A DNA stretch of 64,000 nucleotides, taken from Gordionus sp. m RMFG-2023 (lineage: Eukaryota; Nematomorpha; Gordioida; Chordodea; Parachordodidae). The notes under the pieces were generated by a model. It did not search any database and was not told where the DNA came from. It saw only the letters and a list, made by a program, of their open reading frames with translations. Both the position numbers and the translations under genes were made by a program. Shown piece after piece: positions 24,601-36,690 of the stretch; the first letter of the stretch is position 1; the number at the start of each line of letters is the position of its first letter. Location: NCBI RefSeq assembly GCF_954871325.1, contig NC_088776.1, positions 7,447,985 through 7,511,984 of the forward strand, given 5' to 3'.

Positions 24601-27600
24601 GCTTTAACATATCGCATTAAACGAGGCCATAAGCTTCTCTTTTTTATTAAATATAAAAATAAAAACATGTCCAAAATATATAAATTCTAAAAAAAAATTA
24701 AATAAAAAATTTTAAAGACTTTTGAAAGTTTTAAAACTTCGAATTCTTTAAAAGAAAAAGATTTTGGACATAGAATAAGGTCATTGAATCGAGTATTTAG
24801 AAGTAAAATTTATATGCCTGGCTTTTATATAAAATTTAGTTTAAAAAACTGACATAATTTTGAACATTTTTTTTCCTCGAAAAAAAAAAGAGCTCATGAA
24901 AATGTTACGCGAAAAATTTTAGCGAAAACAGAATTTATATTATATTAGTAAAAAAAAGTTTTGATAATAAATGGAGTCTTGAATCACCTGAATAATGTTC
25001 AATTGGTTGATGAAATCCATTAAAATTTTATCGCCATTCAAGGAGAGGTAATTGTTTATGTACCCGACTTTAAAATCGACGTCCATGCCTATTTATAAAT
25101 AACTAGAGTTTAGGCGAATTTAGTAAATAATTAATAAAAATTGACCGTCTCCCCCCCCCCAATTTTTCTTGCTTCTTTGCTGAAATAAACCCATCATATC
25201 GGTCTTTAAATTGGGACCCCGGAATCGGATCAAACCTAGGAACTGAACCTGTAACTTTAAAGTTTCTAGAACACTTCCAGGAATCGGAAACAAAACGGTA
25301 GAATCACAACTCTTTTCAATTTGTTACAATCTCTGATTATACTTTCTTCCTTCCTTTCTTTCTTTCTTCCTTTCTTTTAAGTCTAAATATCATAATTTAT
25401 TTTATCTACCATATTATTTATTAGTTGAGAGAAGAGGTAAAATTTTATATTATTTTTTAATAAACCACTTTTATAAATATGTTTAAAAAATAATAATAAT
25501 TTATTTATTCCGCTTAAAAGAATAATAATCCTTCATTAAATTTTTAAAAATTTGGATTAGAATTTAATTGACTATTATCTTTCTTTTCTTTTCTCGCAGC
25601 AGAGATTAAAAAAAAATAAAATGATATACCATGTGAGTTGATATTTAAACCCATATTAAAGGGGGTAGATCGGATCGCGTTAGACATTGGCGGAGGTATC
25701 CTCAAAATAGAGTTAAACAGAGGAATCCTTTGAATGTTTTGTTTGTGCTGATGTTGAATCAGGTATCTCAGATGGTGGGGCGGGTGAGGGAATATAGGGG
25801 GAGGAGGCAGGGGTAAAATGCTCGTGGGTTGATTTTGAGCTTTTTGGTTTCAAATGCAAAAGCGGTAAAAATGGAAGATTATTCGATGTCAAGTTAATTT
25901 AATATTTGTTTAACGCTTCTTCTTTTCGTTTATTTACATTCATTCCATTCATTATTTTGGCAGACGAGATAAATTGATATAACCTTATTTAATTTTTTTT
26001 AAAGATTTTAACCATTTCCTCCAAGGCCCAGTATGCCGTTACCGGGCAGGGAATTATCGTCCAAAGGGAATTTCAAGCTGGCGGAATGTGTGGCAAGATT
26101 GCTAAATATGGGCGGAGGGGTTGAGCATTTGTTTTTGTTCGGATTTTGACCGCCGCTAATCACGCTAGGTAATTTTGAAGGAGCGTTTTTGTTAAGGTCC
26201 GAGGGGTCCGAGAATAGCGTGTTCACTTCCGTAATTCACAAATAAATAAATAACATGCAAAGAATTTTAAAAAAATAATCCGAAATTTGTATCGCACGTT
26301 CCAATTGATAGGCAAATTTTCCTGGCGAAATAAAATTCCTCGCTTTATTTATAGTATTTTTTTTTCGAATGTAAAAATTGGCATAATTTTTCAAAACAAA
26401 AAAAAATTCGGAACGGGGCCTAAAAAAATAAAAATAAATTAAAAAACTACAGCCGACTAAATATTTTTATACAAGAAAATATTGTTTAAGGCCTAGAGAT
26501 TTTTACTAATAGAAGTCAAATCTTCGTGGCCATCTATACACCAAATCTTCAGACTTGAGTAATAATTTTCAGTTCGCCGTTTCTTTTAGATATCAAATCG
26601 AACCGTTTGACAACACTGCGCGGCACTCAAAGTAATTTCTATTATTTCAACCCAATTTACAAAATACCGCGAAAATTGATCAAAATAGAAATTTAATTCC
26701 TGGTTAGGCCTCAAAACGTTTTTTTTAAATCAGGCTCATGTATAAATGCCCGGACCGAGCTAAATTAAATCTAGGCCTGGGTTAAAATTTCGACCCCTAG
26801 GGTCTCAGAATTCGGTTGCCGCCACAACCAGACATTTTTTCAAAAAGTAATCAAAAAGATTTTGATATGTTTTTTAAAAAATTATTTTTTATACGGTTTT
26901 ACCTAGATCCCAAAACTTGGAGAGGGCTATTTTGGTGGCGGGTGACAGGTCGAGCAAGGTAAAAATCTTTTTCTCGATATCGATTTTATTGAATTCGTTT
27001 TTCAAATTGATCAAGCAACTAGCCAGCTGTTACAGATTCGAGAAAATTAAAGAGTGAGAGATTTATATATTAATAATAACGAATAAATTAAAGAGCCCCA
27101 GCGCGAACCTAGCCCAATATAAATCCGACCCGAGTCCGTCCGCTCGATAACAGCCTTGAATATTTTCATCGCTTTATTAGCGTTATCTTCATATTTTCTC
27201 AAATACGTTTTATGGGAAAAAAAATATTCTAAACGTTGAGCGTATTTTCACTTACAATTAAAAATTAATATTTATCCATAAGCAAGTCAAAACTTTTTTT
27301 ATATAAATTCCGCTTAATAACACGTAATCAAAACAATTATTTACGTTCATATAGAATATGGAAGGATTTGGGAAGAAATTGGTCAAATATTCGTCTTCTT
27401 CATTCTTCAGCAAGTAGATTAAGGCCGCACAAACGATTTCAGAATTAAGTATATTCATATCTATAAAAGCGTTAAAAAATAGGGTTTATAAAGGTTAAAC
27501 ATGTGTCATACCTCGTTACTTTATATACGCAGATACAAAATTAAGGAAAATGAACGATATATAAATAGATTGATACTTAACATAAAAATACCATTTTCAA

Positions 27601-30600
27601 AGGCTTGCAAATTATGCAGAAACGCTTTGGTATCATTTATGAGCCCGTAAGAATTCTTATCATTTGCCATCGCGGATCTATTTTGTAGCTCTATCCGCAA
27701 TCGACAAAATAGGAGTTCCCACCGAACGTACTTGAGTAACAAGGAAGAATTTTGGTAGAGGGGATCTTTATTGGCACTATTTTGAGAGGAGTTGGAATAC
27801 TGTTCTTGGAAATTTATCAATTCCGTTTCGCAACACCTGATCAAATTCTGAGCCAATCTATATTTCTTTATTTAAAAAAAATACATTTTTATGTTTGTCA
27901 AAATAAAGATTATAATAACTTTGGAAAAAAATTCAAGAAATTAATATGCAAAATAGCATGGTCACATGATTATCAATGAGGTTCCTAGAATTCATGTTCA
28001 CCCTTTCTCCACATTAAGCTAAGGGATATAAATCCCTTTAAAGTCCTCTTACCTCCTTTTATACCGGTTTTATAGGAATTTAAACTAGAAGGCAGCAATC
28101 GGCGCAAATTCCTGCTAGTACCTTCATTTTAACTAAAAATTTGGGCCAGGCTTGGTCCAAAAATATCGAATTCATGGGCTCTAGTTTAAGATCCTACAAT
28201 CACGGAATGTTGTGAGAATTTTACTTCGGTAGATTGGCATTGCCGCGCTTTGATCAGAATCAAATGGATATAATTTCGCCTTATACCAGTTGGAAGGTTC
28301 ACCAACGAATTCAGAAGATGGCGCGGTAGCATATCCTGGCAATTTAAAAAAATATATATTAATAAGCCTTTATATTAAATGTCATTATAATGTAGCGGGC
28401 TGCAAAGTAAGGTCGAAAAAAAGTGACGCCATTAATAATGGCAGTGGGCAAGGGTGAGTTAATATTAGATATCTGCAAAAGTAGGCCCTAACCGAATTTA
28501 AAAAAAAAAATTCATCAGAATTGGGTAGAGCGGAGCCCAATATATTTTTTTAAATCGAACCGGAAGAGGAAGGGACTAGATATTTGTTTTCAAAATAGGG
28601 CCGGGTTAACTTTGAAATAAAATTGATATATTTTAAAAATTTTGCCCAAATAGATCAATTTTTTTTTTAATATATTTGTGAACGATCCAAAAACTCGATA
28701 ATATTTAGCTGCAAAAAAAGGAACATTAATTTCTATATTTAAATAAATTCGAGCAGGACTGGGCAAACAAATAAATCAAAAAAAAAATATCTGCCAGTTT
28801 TAGACAAAACTAGATAAAATTATTTTAATACAAATTTCGGGTTCGGTCTTTAAACTAAAATTAGGCTCGATGTATATCACTACGTTCGGTTTTTAGAATT
28901 ATAAGTAAAGATTCCGAGCTTATGGATAACGATACAAAATAAATTGTTTATGGAATCATATTTACAATCTAATTTTATTATGTTAACAATTGGTTAAAAT
29001 TAATCTAATCTAAAATAATTAATCGTGGTAAGCTAGCCCAACCAACCATTAACTACTGTATTTTCCGTAAATATATATATATATATATATATTTGTTGAA
29101 GGCAAACATCGAAACGTGATAGAAACGTGGGTTCTTTTTGGTAATCGTTGGATAACGTTAGAAGGATATCCTTGACTGTCCAAGGGTTTTTGCATTTCAA
29201 GAGCCGCATATTGAGATTCGTTATTTCGAGATCATCATCCTCTTTTTTTTTAAAGAAATAAAACTTGATCAATATTTCTTTTGGACGCGGTCAATAAAAC
29301 AGACCCCATAGGTTGACTATGAATGAAAGGATGAAAGAAAGAAAAAAAGAAAGAAAAAAAGAAAGAAAGAAAAAATTCCTAATTTTTAGAGAGTTAAAAA
29401 AAATGGCTATAGATTTTTTTTTATTAAATTCATAAAGTAATTAATAACCGGAGTAAGATTTTGGATCGTCTAAAAGATGTGTAGATTTGGATTTGAGAGA
29501 TTTAGCGGCAATTTTCGTGTCGCCATCGCTGACACTTGTATTTTTAGCCGTCTTTTTCGCCGAAAGCTCCAACGCATTCACGATATTCGAGAGTTGGTCC
29601 TTTATGTCCTGATTGGTTTCACGGGGAATTATGTTTGCCCGCAAAATTTCGCAAAGCCCCAATAAAAGGGATACGTTTTTAGAGGTCCGATCAACTAAAA
29701 TCGTGGCTAGATAACTTTAAAAAATATTCAAAAATGTATGTATCTAATGATAATGGTAATAGGGTGTATATAAAGCATTTAATATGATTTTAAGCCTTTT
29801 TTTTACAAATTTAATAAGTCGAAGCCTAAAAGCGGCGCACATCCAAAAATATTCTAATAACCTACCAATATATCATCAGAAGAGAGCTGAGACCTGATGG
29901 CTCCAATACAATCTTTTGGAAATTAAAAAAGCCCTTTTTTGAGGACTTCACTATGTCTCTTCATTTTCTCCAGAAGATAAATTTTTTACTATTTAAGGCA
30001 GACAAAAAAAAACACGTGGAAAAAATCTTTCAAATTATATCATGACTCCCTGTTAGGAACCCAGCTAAAAAATGGTTGACCCTTATAATCTATTTGTTTG
30101 TAAACAGCTTTATTTATCAATTCTATAATATATATATGAGGACGTTTTGAGATATGAAAATATATAGGAATCTCTCAACTGAGATTGATTTATTAAAAAC
30201 CTAAAAAAGAAAAATGTGATTTGATTAGAAAGTGTATTCTAACATGTTATAGAGTTACCCACACCGTAAACTCAGACAATTTTGCCTTTAACTGTCAAAA
30301 TATTTTTAATTTACGTCTTGTTTCTACATAAATTTTTTTTGAAAAACCTGATTTGACCGGAAATGTATTCAGACATGTAGTATAGAGCAACCACAATATG
30401 AATTTCCGACAATTTCGAATAAAACTTAAAAAAGTATTCTTAATTTATTTCTTAAGTTAATTTTTTTTGTATAAATTTTAAAAAAAGTAGACAAATGTCT
30501 ATAGGCAAAAAAAATTGTCTTAAATTTACACGGTAGGTAATGTACAAATGTCGGAATGCGTTGTATAAACATTTGTGAATTTCAGACAAATTTGCATTTA

Positions 30601-33600
30601 AAACTTTTTGGAAGTATTCTTAATTTATCTATATTTTTTCACAATAAATTTTTTTGAAAAGAATGATAAACATAGGATGGAAAATCCTATGAGGTTGGGA
30701 AATAGGGATTTCAGGATTTCTATCTGCAATATTTGTCGAGAATTAAAAAATATACAAAAAAGTTATTGGGGAAAAAAAATGTCGGAAATTTACGGGGGCA
30801 AAATATTCTACACGGGCTAAAATATTCCCGGGCAAATCAGATTTTTTTCGCGGAGAATTGTACAAAATATATTTGATTTTTTTGTATACTTAGCCAAGAT
30901 TTCCACCCCAACTGTGAACGCGGGCTACAAGTGTTGAAATGATAATTTAAGAGGTAAAATGATATGTTATATCCTTTAAATAAGCTTCTTACATTTTAAA
31001 AAAAGTAGCGCGATGTCATGCCTTTACTTTTCATGAAAAAAAAGAGAGTATATTTTACATTATAAGGCCTCTGATTCGCGCGCGGGTTATATTAATGTCC
31101 TTGATTTGTTGACTTTGCGTGTAAATTTCTCGAATAATCTATAATAAATATTTCGTTTTTTTTAAACAAAATTAAATCGTTATTAAATGCATATATATAA
31201 TTATTTAATACCTCCGTAAAATACTCGAGAATTTCCTTAGTCATATCGCCGAAAATCTTTTTGACGCTAGCGTACATTAAGGCGGAATTCTCCCTGACAA
31301 TAATATTCTTTAAAAGAAATAGAATGTCTAGTTTTTTAACGTCTTCCGAAGACCTAGAAGAGATATTAAATAAATGTTAATATTTAAAAAATATCTTATA
31401 TAATAAAATTATGTACCATAATTGTTTGTTGATTATTTCATTGTAAACAATTTGAAAACTATTCAAATCCAATTCATCTTCTGTGGACAAATTACTTTTC
31501 AGCACATTTAGAACTTCCTATATTCAGCATAAAAGATAATATAACTTCTTTCTTTTCTTTTTTTTTAAGACCATGTCCAAAATATTTAAAAAAAATTCGA
31601 AAAGTTACAAAACTTTCGGAAACTTTAAAATTTTTTTCTAGAATTATGTTTTGGGCATGTTTTTATTTTTGTATTTAAAATTGCTTATATATTTATTTTC
31701 AATTAAAGCATCAAAAATTTGTTTATTTTAAAAATCAAAATTTTTTATGCAACTTTTTTGCTAAAATCACAAAAGAAACTTGTAAAAGATTTTGAATTTG
31801 TGTAAATACGATCGAAAATCCTGTTTGAACATTCTAGTCTTTTCAAAAAATTTATTCTGAAGAGCATTTTAACTTCATTTAAGATGTACCAAAATGAGAT
31901 CACTTTAAAATGGGAAGCGACTTTTGAGATAATTTCATAGTTATTTGCCTCGTTTATTCATATTATCTAAATAAAACTTACTCTAGCATTTTGGATGCCA
32001 GAATATATTCGATCGAATGCTTCATAACTATACGAGCCTTTAGTAACTAGTGATGAATGGTTATCATCGACTACTTTGCGTTCATCAATCTCTCCTACGG
32101 GAAAATCTAGAGTTTCTGTAGTTATACCACATGCCAGACAGTAATTGTATAAAGTGTTGAGATCAAACGTTAGATAGCAATCATTGAACAATTCATCGTT
32201 CTTAATTTATAGAAAGGTAAAAATTAATTCTAAAGTTTATCTTTTTTAAATCATTGAAAATAAGTTATTCAAAAAAATAAATAAATATTATTAAGTGTGT
32301 GTAAGGCTCGTTTATAGTAAATTATGTAATATCAAATAATAGAGTCATGCTATCACCGTTGAATTATAAATACCCTGTACAATATTGTGCTTACTTACTA
32401 ATTGACAACAAAACAAATAGTTAAATAAAGCAAAAAAAAATTTTTTTTTCATAGTTATTAAATGTAAAGACTTGAAAGTTTACTTTATTCACCCATACAT
32501 GTTCGAAATGTTCTTTAGCCATATTCATGTTATTGACCGAGAAGTAATATACTGCTAAATCATAATGAATCTATAAAAAAATATTTATATTGAAATGAAG
32601 GAGATTAGTAAAAAAAAAACTTGGTAATTCAGAGTTTTATTGTTAATTAGATTGATTGCACTTATGTTGAATAATTTATCTTTATCATTTTGAGGAAAAG
32701 TTTCTTGAGGGTTTTGAAAGGTATATTTAACTGTAAAAAACTTTTCATTGGGACAATAAAGTTTTACATTAGAGTTGTTCAACAATTTGACAAATATTTC
32801 AAGCCACGCAATTCTGCTTTCTAATTGAGTTTTGTACTTTAAAAGTGTTTAAAATTGAAGGTTATAATAGATAATTTTAAAAAAAAACTAGTAATTAATA
32901 ACCTCTGGTTTAATATGTTGGAATAAGCAAACATTAAAAAATATAAATACTTTATGGATTATTGCATCATGTAAATTCTTTATTAATGTTTGATCAATTT
33001 GGCCAGGTCTAAAAAAATTTACATTATAAGTTAATAAGTATATTTTACATTGAAAATGTATATAATTTATTGGGCTTATTGGGTAAATTTTCTTTCAAAA
33101 TAATATCAAGAATTCTAAATATTTAATATTGTATAAAAATGAAATGTTTAGACTAACATTCTTATTTTCACAATATGACAAAATAATTGTATATTTTGAA
33201 TGTCTGTTAAATTAAGCAAATTGTCTTCAATATTTATAAATATTTCAGATGAGTCTTCATAATCAATTAGCAAGGAAAAATATTCAAGCAAATCCCATAT
33301 TTGATATAATTGCAAGCTATATTTATATAAATAATAATAATTTAGTTTATACTTATACCTTTCATATAAATAAGATATATTCCAGTGTAAATGGCTTATT
33401 ATTTTTAATACTAAAATTCTTAAATTATTAGATTTATCAGATATTTTCAAACATTTGCCCGCTATAAAAAGAATATTTAAATATAGAACATGTTCTATAA
33501 TTACTCTCGATGCTATGAAGTAATTCATTCCTATTATTTAAGTTTAAAAATAAAGCACTATTTATGACTTGAGTAATAAGATCAGGAATTGATTGGCCTA

Positions 33601-33741
33601 TTTAAATTTTAATATTTATTATTCATAATTATAACTTTTATTATTAGATGATATATAAGCGTCTAATTGATCAGGGTTTATCAAATAGTCTAGCCAATTA
33701 ATCGACTTATCATTTGTATTATAGTATATAGAAGAGAGCAT
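21656..33741 (-). CDS. INTS8: Integrator complex subunit 8
   Basis: INTS8 is a TPR-rich scaffold of the nuclear Integrator complex. It helps anchor PP2A to Integrator, which trims snRNA 3' ends and terminates paused RNA polymerase II. Exons, in order: 33636-33741, 33490-33597, 33359-33461, 33158-33316, 32903-33008, 32621-32836, 32484-32570, 31982-32200, 31417-31517, 31212-31353, 29449-about 29712, 29108-29241, 28225-28335, 27592-27865, 27345-27460, 26903-27026, 26013-26225, 24988-25088, 24287-24346, 23478-23627, 23228-23348, 22841-23004, 21656-22048. All junctions are GT-AG and in phase except 31212/29712, where an exon may be missing. Landmarks against vertebrate INTS8: INWLDYL at the WFEF (PP2A-binding) motif, ILVLKIISHLHWNI, HYDLAVYYFSVNNMNMAKEH (TPR), NEEDEYLTNF, WLLLRADMEYG, and DSLYDMMWDMTLVEYV near the C-terminus. 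Predicted length is roughly 1190 residues, longer than the human protein (about 995). Part of the excess is a Pro/Asn-rich insert (exon 26013-26225) and a low-complexity stretch before the C-terminal motif. Confidence 0.93.
23740..23885. repeat. Dispersed palindromic repeat, copy 2 (INTS8 intron)
   Basis: Blocks in order: GCAAGCCTTGAAATTTTG, CTACCATCTATGAGAAAAAT, CTCCAGGCTTGAATAATATT, then GAATCGAGCCGTATAACAAAC. The last is the complement of the AACGGCTCGATT end seen at 56790. The copy lies in the intron between exons 24287-24346 and 23478-23627. Confidence 0.55.
24407..24626. mobile_element. Small MITE-like element (INTS8 intron)
   Basis: About 220 bp with imperfect inverted ends. The left end contains AAGCGGTGCGGTATTTAC. 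The right end, complemented, reads AAAGCGGTGAGGTATTTAAC. The segment is more GC-rich than its surroundings and has no coding capacity. The superfamily cannot be decided because no clear target duplication is visible. Confidence 0.5.
25340..25380. repeat. Pyrimidine (CTTT/CTTC)n microsatellite
   Basis: A run of C/T tetranucleotide repeats within an INTS8 intron. A purine counterpart (GAAA)n occurs at about 29328-29375 in another intron of the same gene. Confidence 0.8.
26480..26625. repeat. Dispersed palindromic repeat, copy 3 (INTS8 intron)
   Basis: Same block order as copy 2: AAGGCCTAGAGATTTTTACT, GGCCATCTATACACCAAATC, TTCAGACTTGAGTAATAATT, then AAATCGAACCGTTTGACAAC. More diverged than copy 2. 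It lies between exons 26903-27026 and 26013-26225. Confidence 0.5.
29328..29375. repeat. Purine (GAAA)n microsatellite
   Basis: Interrupted GAAA repeats with A-rich spacers, in the intron between INTS8 exons 29449-29712 and 29108-29241. Confidence 0.8.
30230..30670. repeat. Three diverged tandem units (INTS8 intron)
   Basis: Three successive segments of roughly 130-180 bp share the order: a block like GTATTCAGACATGTAGTATA, then GAATTTCAGACAATTTTGC-like sequence, then GTATTCTTAATTTATCT-like sequence, then ATAAATTTTTTTTGAAAA. They are strongly diverged. They occupy the long intron whose flanking exon junction (31212/29712) could not be resolved. Confidence 0.4.
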
Positions 33742-33846
33742 TTTTTAACCTGCTGTTAAGCCGAATGTATGGGAAGTTTAGTATTAACTTGTGCTAAATA
33801 ATGTCACAACACACTTTATATAGAATTATTGAAAATGACTTAGCAC

Positions 33847-34072
33847 TAGTGCTGTAAACGAACGCATTCATTTTGAATGCATTCGTGATTGAAGTTTTGT
33901 TTTTTTTGAAATAAATGATAACGGCGTTTCTTTTACTTTTGACGAACTTTAAATGTGAACGCGTTCCTCATTTTTTGTCGAACGTGTTCGAATTTAACGT
34001 TCGTTCAATTTTAGAAACACTTTCTTATTTTTCTTAAAAAAATCGTAAAGTTTGTTCAGGTTTACAACCCTA
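33847..34072. mobile_element. hAT-like MITE just upstream of INTS8
   Basis: Ends form an imperfect inverted repeat: TAGTGCTGTAAACGAACG at the left, and TAGGGTTGTAAACCTGAAC as the complement of the right end. The TAGxGxTGTAAAC terminus is typical of hAT elements. The interior is rich in CG-containing words such as GAACGCGTTC and TCGAACGTGTTCGA. No matching 8-bp flanks are visible. It begins about 105 bp upstream of the INTS8 start codon. Confidence 0.5.
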
Positions 34073-35264
34073 GTTTCAGTTCCAAACTCAGCCACCGGCT
34101 TTGTATCTTAGCCCGGGTCTGCTCAATTTAAAATAATTATCAATCCGAATGTAATCTTATTATCATTTAACCTTGTGCGCCATGCAATAGGAGGAGACAT
34201 AAAATATAGTTTGATTTACAATCTGATAAAAGTTTGAAATTGAATTATCAATTTTTTGAAACTCCATCTTAGCCAATGTGCCTAATTAGTTCTAGCCGAT
34301 TTTTTGGCTAAGCCTAATTAAGTTTAACCCACACCTAAAAACTCGGCTATGATGTTAGCTAAAATTTGCCCGTCATGCAAAAAGAAAAGCAAAGACATTG
34401 ATTATATTCTAATTAAAATTTTTTATATGAAAACTGTCAAATTGTGCTAGTAATTATTACTTATTAGATTAAAAAAATACCTATTTTATATTTCATTATT
34501 TCAATTTGACAATTAATTGGTAATTATATAATTCTAATCTCAATGTAGTGAGGAATTAATATTCTAAAAAACCAGGTTCAAATTCATTTACAGTTTAGTA
34601 AAATAAAAACTTATAAATTTAGTAAAAATAACAGAAACGTCAGTATTTTTAAAATTTATTTTACTTTATTTAGTATTTACCATAAAAAATTATAATTAGA
34701 ATAATACAAATAAATTTTAAAAATGATATTTTATGTTTTTAAAAATTTTATATGTGAATTATCATTGATATCTTCCAAAATTTAGATGTTAAAATTAAAA
34801 GATCGATATTTTATGTCTACCTTTGAGTAGCAACTGGTATTTGAATTTAATTGTTTAAAAGAATCAAAAATTTTGCCAATCCTAGTTTGAGGGGTGGTAT
34901 TTTATTATTCATACCGAAACTAGGAAATAGGTGCCGACAATGGTATTTTAAAAAATAAATATATCTATCGGGTTTAAGGCGGGTTTTCCTATTTGCGAAA
35001 GATTTGTTTTAACCATCTTTTTTTATCCTTTAAACCCGGTTGTCATCCATTAATTATTATTTGGGTGCGCTCTATTGTAGTTTTATGTTAGCCACTTATT
35101 TTTAAGCAGATCCTGTCACCACATCCTTACTTATTTTGTATGGCATATGAAAGAGTGCCAATTCTATTCCATAAATCATATGCACTCAAAGCATCATGCA
35201 GAATAATTTCTTTAACTACTATATTTTATCATTATTTTATATTACTAAAAAATATTATTTAAAG
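34073..35264. other. Stretch between INTS8 5' end and the KDEL exons
   Basis: No exon recognised on either strand, although the two exons that follow need upstream coding sequence. AT-rich with a few GC-richer words (TTTAAGGCGGGTTTTCC around 34975). Confidence 0.4.
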
Positions 35265-35837
35265 GTCGAGCCCGAGGAACACTTTGACGTCGATGAAGAA
35301 GAGGAAGAAGAAGAGAGCGACTCTAAGGAAGACAGCCGAACAAGAAACAACTAAAAAAGAGTCTCCTGATAGCGTAATATATTTTTTTATCGATTACCAG
35401 ACATAAGAGATACACCAATACTTGATATCTGATCGATATTTTATTGGTATCTGTCAATACTAAAACTTTCCATCGAAATCCTAAAATAATTAACCCTCAT
35501 AAATTAAAAAAAAATATTAGCCGACATTGAGCATATAAATCTATAAAAAATTTTAAACCTATAATAAAGTAGGTGCTAATTCTTTTTTTCTATTTATTTT
35601 ACTTTAAAAAAAAGTAAAAAGTTTTACTATCATAAATTATAGATAAAAATAATAATATTGATGTATTAATCTGCTTTTCGAAACACTCCATAATAATAAC
35701 ATAATTGGTATCGTTATCAGTTGATACGGCTAAAAATAATATTGGCTCATCTGATAAACATTAGCAATGAATTAACCTATTTTCACATTATATATTATAT
35801 TAATATTTATTTTTAGGAAATCAAAGATGAACTATAA
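35265..35837 (+). CDS. Orphan 3' exons encoding an ER-retention (KDEL) tail
   Basis: Exon 35265-35373 follows a TTTAAAG acceptor and ends at a GTAATA donor. Exon 35817-35837 follows TTTTTAG and reads EIKDEL then stop. Reading phase 0 into the second exon gives TAEQETTKKESPDS then EIKDEL, resembling tails of soluble ER proteins such as GRP94/endoplasmin. In the first half of the same exon a different frame gives a strongly acidic stretch, VEPEEHFDVDEEEEEEESDS, also typical of such tails. The two coding-like halves are therefore one frame apart. AATAAA at about 36040 could be the polyadenylation signal. No upstream exons were found before the divergent INTS8 gene. This may be a broken or transposed gene end, or the last exons of a gene I could not follow. 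Confidence 0.45.
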
Positions 35838-36095
35838 ACATGATCCGTATCCAAACCAAATGATAAAACTGTTTTTATGCATCATAATATTTCCTCACAC
35901 TAAATTCCTGATTGCATGATTTTTATGTATATTATCATTTATGTATTTTGTAAATGATGTATATTTTATTATATGAATATTAAAGGATACAATTTTTTTT
36001 TGTTCAATTATATATCTATTTTTTATAAAAAATGTAAAAATAAATGACACATAAAATGTGTACTCTTATTTTATTTGGTCTAGAAATCCTTAGAT

Positions 36096-36519
36096 CAGTG
36101 GCGTAGCTAGGAATTTTCCTTAGAGTGGGTCCATACATATAAAAGCCTGGGGGACTTCGCCCCCAGACCCCCTTTAACGGGCCTTCGGCCCTTTTGCCCG
36201 GCCTTCGGCCGGGTATATCTTACAAATCATAACCATATCTTCGATAATATATAATAAATATATTTTTAAATGCATCAATAATTTGTTTTATAATTTAGTA
36301 GATTATTCTCAATGATTTTATAATAATACTATCCAGAATAATTTCAATAGTAATATAATATCCTTCCACAAACATCAAAACCAGAAAAATTTAAATATTA
36401 TTGATATTTATTTGATATAAAGTCACCACTTATAAGTCTTTTGAACGTATAATCTAAAAATAAATTTTTGCTCTGGGAGGGGTCCAAACCCGAAAACCAC
36501 CCCCGTAGCTACGCCACTG
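36096..36519. mobile_element. hAT-type MITE, copy 1 (perfect 8-bp duplication)
   Basis: Terminal inverted repeats CAGTGGCGTAGCTA at both ends, with CCTTAGAT repeated exactly at 36088-36095 and 36520-36527. The interior near the left end holds three GC-rich hairpins in a row: CTGGGGGACTTCGCCCCCAG, GGGCCTTCGGCCC and CCCGGCCTTCGGCCGGG. The rest is AT-rich. No coding capacity. The second copy is at 39580-39982. Confidence 0.93.
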
Positions 36520-36649
36520 CCTTAGATGCTCTAGCAATTTTTAAAAACTATATTTACTAGTACCACATAGTTACTCAAAGAATAAGAATCTACCAGCCTT
36601 TCTACCTTCTGAAAAATCATTTACTCATCTATTAATTATATGAAAATTA

Positions 36650-36690
36650 TTCCGCCCATTACTGGTTAACGGTGCATATATACACCACCT
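36650..36690 (+). repeat. piggyBac-like terminal motif 1
   Basis: TACTGGTTAACGGTGCATA followed by TATACACC, a near-palindromic motif after TTAA. It lies upstream of the dead piggyBac transposase and may be the left end of that element. A closely related motif in the same orientation is at 39197-39232. Confidence 0.45.

Noticed and set aside
25640-25860. Proline-rich minus-strand reading as an extra INTS8 exon
   Set aside because: The exons on either side (26013-26225 and 24988-25088) join directly in phase, and the reading has no family counterpart.
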